From Campylobacterota bacterium (GTDB taxonomy: Bacteria; Campylobacterota; Campylobacteria; Campylobacterales; Sulfurovaceae), in the NCBI GenBank assembly GCA_011330645.1, contig DRQB01000102.1, forward strand, positions 1-8,821: a DNA stretch of 8,821 nt. The letters run 5' to 3'. Both the position numbers and the translations under genes were made by a program. Positions 7,001 through 8,821 of this stretch are shown here, one piece after another; position 1 is the stretch's first letter; every line of letters begins with the position of its first letter. The notes under the pieces were generated by a model. The model had not been told where the DNA came from and did not search any database. It was given only the letters and a program-made list of their open reading frames with translations.

Positions 7001-7338
7001 AATTCAACACCATCAAGCATACCAGCATCGTTCATATCCATCGCAACGTTCAATGCTGTCTGTCCACCCATGGTTGGTAAGATAGCATCTACATTTTCAG
7101 CTTTGATAATTTTAGAAATCACTTCAGGAGTAATAGGCTCAATGTAGGTTCTGTCAGCAAACTCTGGGTCTGTCATAATAGTCGCAGGGTTAGAGTTGAT
7201 AAGGACTACTCTATAGCCTAGTTCTTTAAGTGTTTTAGCAGCTTGTGTACCAGAGTAGTCAAATTCACAGGCTTGTCCAATAACAATTGGTCCTGAACCG
7301 ATAAGTAAAATAGTTTTGATGTCAGTGCGTTTTGGCAT
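4078..7338 (-). CDS. carB: Carbamoyl-phosphate synthase large subunit
   Basis: A 1086-aa protein, close to E. coli CarB (1073 aa). It joins ammonia from the CarA glutaminase, bicarbonate and two ATP into carbamoyl phosphate for pyrimidine and arginine synthesis. The two homologous ATP-grasp halves are plain. Half one runs from about 1 to 400: GSGPIVIGQ at 14-22, Arg127 and Arg167, GGGSG at 174-178, Gln283, and Glu297 with NPRVSRSSA at 299-307. The oligomerisation region is about 400-555. Half two runs from about 556 to 935: GGGPNRIGQGIEFDY at 564-578, Arg713, GGRGM at 719-723, NPRASRT at 841-847. The C-terminal MGS-like allosteric domain (about 940-1075, TSGTH at 986-990) normally binds UMP/IMP. 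The ATG has AAGGG upstream and the family start MPKR. carA is not in the window. carB follows mreC, as in Campylobacter, and probably leads the Sua5-like, HIT and 47-aa genes. Confidence 0.97.
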   Translation of the reverse strand: MPKRTDIKTILLIGSGPIVIGQACEFDYSGTQAAKTLKELGYRVVLINSNPATIMTDPEFADRTYIEPITPEVISKIIKAENVDAILPTMGGQTALNVAMDMNDAGMLDGVEFLGANPAAIKKGEDRHLFNEAMIKIGMDLPKSANAYNLEEALTLAKEIGFPVISRASFTMAGGGSGVAYNIDEFKKLAQEGLDASPISEIEIMESLLGWKEYEMEVIRDKADNCIIVCSIENFDPMGTHTGDSITIAPALTLTDKEYQNMRDASFKILREIGVDTGGSNVQFSINPDTGRMIVIEMNPRVSRSSALASKATGYPIAKVATLLAVGFTLDEITNDITGTPASFEPVIDYIVTKLPRFTFEKFPMANSTLTTAMKSVGEAMAIGRTFKESFQKALCSLETGLTGFNPIKCDGEELVREIRRSHADRMLYVFEGLRRGMTVDAIFDLCKIDRWFLYQLEELALREKEMDIALLSDATRLREVKAEGFSDAMIAEVINKKEGLTLSENDIYNAREKAGVVLEYNEVDTCAAEFKALTPYLYSTTNITKLPQAKMPESDEKKVLVIGGGPNRIGQGIEFDYCCVHAAFALEDMGVKSIMYNCNPETVSTDYDTSDILYFEPIDFEHVRNVIEIEKPDGVIVHFGGQTPLKLAKDLTAIGAKISGTTAKVIDLAEDRELFSAFINDLGLKQPDNGTVFEKDKALVVANRIGYPVLVRPSFVLGGRGMKTVYSDEELNQYMDEAVSVSNDAPVLIDKFLDNAIELDVDAICDGKDVYIGSVMQHIEEAGIHSGDSACSLPPVSISAELQEKVKEQTAAIALGLGVVGLMNIQYAIHKGEIYLIEVNPRASRTVPFVSKATGVPLAKVATRVMIQGDLKEALKFYDTFNVVNFDKKIMEPTLKNHVAVKEAVFPFNKLPGSDLILGPEMKSTGEVMGISDNFGMSFAKSQFASKNNIPLEGKLFLSLTEADKPNAAEVGKMFTDLGFEIVATSGTHTALEAAGVPSTKVLKISEGRPNIDDMIKNEEIAIAINTSDNAGSKTDARTIRQSVLANHVAYFTTLAAAKATAMAIKELKATGGELQPKALQDYLS

Positions 7339-7367
7339 AGAGAGATACCCTTGATTTTTAGTTTGAT

Positions 7368-7373
7368 ATTATA
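7368..7373 (-). promoter_or_regulatory. Candidate -10 box of the carB transcript
   Basis: TATAAT reads on the minus strand at 7373-7368 in the context ACGTATAATAT, about 30 bases before the carB ATG (7338), which would give a leader of roughly 20-25 nt. It lies after the mreC terminator, so carB can be transcribed separately. No convincing -35 box is seen. No attenuator or PyrR/ArgR-type site is obvious in the 93-bp gap. Confidence 0.5.
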
Positions 7374-7387
7374 CGTTATGGAGGCTC

Positions 7388-7407
7388 AAAAACCCCTTAA
7401 AAAAGGG
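7388..7407 (-). terminator. Short hairpin terminator after mreC
   Basis: On the minus strand, CCCTT is separated by TTTT... from AAGGG (plus coordinates 7403-7407 pairing with 7394-7398), followed by G and five T. The stem is only 5 bp with three G-C pairs, so termination may be partial. The position, about 25 bases after the mreC stop and before the carB -10 box, is right for ending the mreBC transcript. Confidence 0.55.
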
Positions 7408-7431
7408 ATATTTTAGAAAGGAATTTCACTT

Positions 7432-8514
7432 TTAGAAAAGGTCTAAAGTACTAGGTTTTGTTTTTTTCTTTTTTACTCTTGTTTTTGTCTTTTTCTTTCT
7501 TTTTGTTCTTTTCTTTTTCTTTATCGTTTTAGGTTTAGGTGCTTCTACTGTTTCCAGAGGTATAGCAGGTTCTATCGTATTTTCTTGTGTCTGATCAATC
7601 CTAGATGGAATACTTGAGATTAATGGGGTAGATTGATTGCTATCATGATGTATTGTATTTGTGATATTTTGTTCGTTACTGACAACATGAATGACTCTAA
7701 AAGGTCTCAACTTTGTCGCATTAGAGTCAAATCCTTCTGCAATTGTTGCTTTTGCATCATTAATGAGGAAAAATGTTTTAGGGTGGTATATATCACTATA
7801 TGTTTTGATATGTGCGACTTTATATGAACTCTGTACTTCTACTTTTGTGACGACACCTACAGGGATATCTGCAAAAAATATGTCATCTAGTCCAGAAGTG
7901 ATGACTTTATCTCCCTCTTTAATTTTATGCCATTTTGGAATAAATTTAATAATCATCTCATTGGTTTGTGTCCCTATAGCAATTCCTGGTGCATGTTGTG
8001 ATCCTATAAATACCGCAAAGCGACATTTATTGTCAGAGGTTAGATAGCCATACAGTTGATTATTATGAACCTGTGCAATCCCTGCTACTACTTTTCCTTG
8101 TATGAGTCCATACAGTTTATCTTCTTTTAGCGATAAGGGTTTGGTAAGAATGATTTGTGAAAAACTATTGAGTTTTACATAAGAGATAGTTTCTGATATA
8201 GAAATATTGTGTATGGGCAACTTGGAGAGTTTTGGTAACACAGTATAGATATTTTTGACTTGTTGGATATAGTGGGTTTGTTCTAAGAGACGTTTACGTA
8301 AAATACGGTTTTCACGCCCCAGTTTTTCTATGGATTCTTTTTGAAAGATATAAGAATGACTTTTATCTTCTATCCCTTGGGTTAAATTTTTATAATTTTG
8401 TTTGATGGGATTAATAATACCAAGAAGCGTATCAGTAATACGCTCATCATTTCTAGTGAGAAGTACTGTTAACATCAATAACAGTATAGCTATGATGACA
8501 AGTCTAGTCTTCAT
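7432..8514 (-). CDS. mreC: Rod shape-determining protein MreC
   Basis: A 360-aa inner-membrane protein with a large periplasmic part; it links MreB filaments to the peptidoglycan elongation machinery (PBP2, RodA, MreD). One N-terminal membrane segment (residues 4-20) follows a short cytoplasmic start, then a charged helical stretch likely to form a coiled coil (about 47-90), then the MreC beta domains (about 105-250), with GDKVITSGLDDIFFADIPVG at 201-220 as the family signature. Residues 255-328 look disordered. Residues 329-353 hold 18 Lys/Arg out of 25, an unusually basic tail, and the protein ends in STLDLF. The ATG lies inside mreB (11-bp overlap) without a clear RBS, so translation is probably coupled. 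The position directly after mreB confirms the call. Confidence 0.9.
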   Translation of the reverse strand: MKTRLVIIAILLLMLTVLLTRNDERITDTLLGIINPIKQNYKNLTQGIEDKSHSYIFQKESIEKLGRENRILRKRLLEQTHYIQQVKNIYTVLPKLSKLPIHNISISETISYVKLNSFSQIILTKPLSLKEDKLYGLIQGKVVAGIAQVHNNQLYGYLTSDNKCRFAVFIGSQHAPGIAIGTQTNEMIIKFIPKWHKIKEGDKVITSGLDDIFFADIPVGVVTKVEVQSSYKVAHIKTYSDIYHPKTFFLINDAKATIAEGFDSNATKLRPFRVIHVVSNEQNITNTIHHDSNQSTPLISSIPSRIDQTQENTIEPAIPLETVEAPKPKTIKKKKRTKRKKKTKTRVKKKKTKPSTLDLF

Positions 8515-8821
8515 AAGCCATTTGCTGAAGTAAATCTATCTCATCAAGTGCTTTTCCTGTTCCTTTAGCCACAGCTAAAAGTGGGTCTTCTGCAATATAT
8601 ACTGGTAGTTTCACCACATCAGAAAGATATTTGTCCAATCCTCTAATAAGTGCACCTCCACCAGTAAGAACGATACCATTTTCTACAATATCTCCTGCAA
8701 GTTCAGGTGGTGTTTGTTCAAGTACAGACTGTAATGCATCAGCTATCTCTTCAAGCGAATCTTTGATTGCTGCTCTAATATGTTCTGATGTGATTTCCAT
8801 AGAAGCCAAAGATCCTTCTAC
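8504..8821 (-). CDS. mreB: Rod shape-determining protein MreB, C-terminal part (partial)
   Basis: The frame is open to the right edge of the window and gives the last 105 residues of MreB, the bacterial actin that organises lateral cell-wall synthesis. Visible conserved parts are the helix ITSEHIRAAI, the nucleotide-pocket strand GIVLTGGGALIRGLD and the segment PVYIAEDPLLAVAKGTGKAL near the end. A Leu codon TTG at 8809 could be mistaken for a start, but the frame continues upstream (VEGS) and full MreB is about 340 aa, so the gene simply begins outside the window. It ends in TAG at 8506-8504, overlapping mreC by 11 bp. Confidence 0.93.
   Translation of the reverse strand, partial: VEGSLASMEITSEHIRAAIKDSLEEIADALQSVLEQTPPELAGDIVENGIVLTGGGALIRGLDKYLSDVVKLPVYIAEDPLLAVAKGTGKALDEIDLLQQMAYED

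Noticed and set aside
7432..7449. C-terminal TLDLF of MreC resembles the beta sliding-clamp binding motif QL(S/D)LF
   Set aside because: The leading Gln is missing, and the MreC C-terminus is periplasmic by its topology, so it cannot meet the clamp.
7440..7530. T-runs in mreC as a phase-variable contingency tract
   Set aside because: The longest run is seven bases and is interrupted by C; known switching tracts in this phylum are usually longer G/C runs. Kept only as a side remark in the MreC tail finding.
8504..8809. Reading the MreB frame as a complete 101-aa gene starting at TTG 8809
   Set aside because: The frame stays open to the window edge and the sequence matches only the C-terminal part of MreB; it is a gene cut by the window.

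Overview
The window (about 8.8 kb, AT-rich) looks like chromosomal DNA from a member of the Campylobacterota, most plausibly a sulfur-oxidising Sulfurovum/Sulfurimonas-like bacterium. The evidence is the mreB-mreC-carB gene order known from Campylobacter, a periplasmic SorAB-type sulfite dehydrogenase, and compact AT-rich genes with AAGG-type ribosome binding sites. This assignment is inference; no rRNA or other taxonomic marker is present.

Layout. Positions 1-148 (+) hold the last 48 codons of an upstream gene, probably a fatty acid desaturase. The tRNA methyltransferase gene trmH (152-805, +) follows almost at once. Next is a free-standing gene for a very Tyr/Arg/His-rich lipoprotein (873-1406, +), closed by a hairpin terminator. 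The rest of the window is on the minus strand. Read from right to left it runs: the end of mreB, mreC, a terminator and promoter gap, carB, a short Sua5/YrdC-family gene, a HIT-family gene, an unannotated 47-aa gene, a 171-bp gap with a candidate promoter, and then sorA-sorB. sorB converges on the lipoprotein gene across the hairpin.

How the genes relate. mreB and mreC overlap and belong to the cell-elongation machinery. carB makes carbamoyl phosphate for pyrimidines and arginine; carA is not in the window. The three small genes after carB are packed with 13-bp, -1-bp and -8-bp junctions, so they are probably cotranscribed with carB. sorA and sorB overlap as TAATG and encode a Tat-exported molybdenum enzyme and its monohaem cytochrome c, which would oxidise sulfite in the periplasm and pass electrons to the respiratory chain.

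Most of the window is ordinary housekeeping and respiratory DNA. I see no phage, CRISPR, IS element or clear defence system. The less ordinary items are the low-complexity Tyr/Arg/His lipoprotein, a four-copy 7-bp tandem repeat that carries the GTG start of the Sua5-like gene, the 47-aa gene nested at the end of the HIT gene, the very basic C-terminal tail of MreC, and a Cys-Glu-Cys segment between the two SorA domains.
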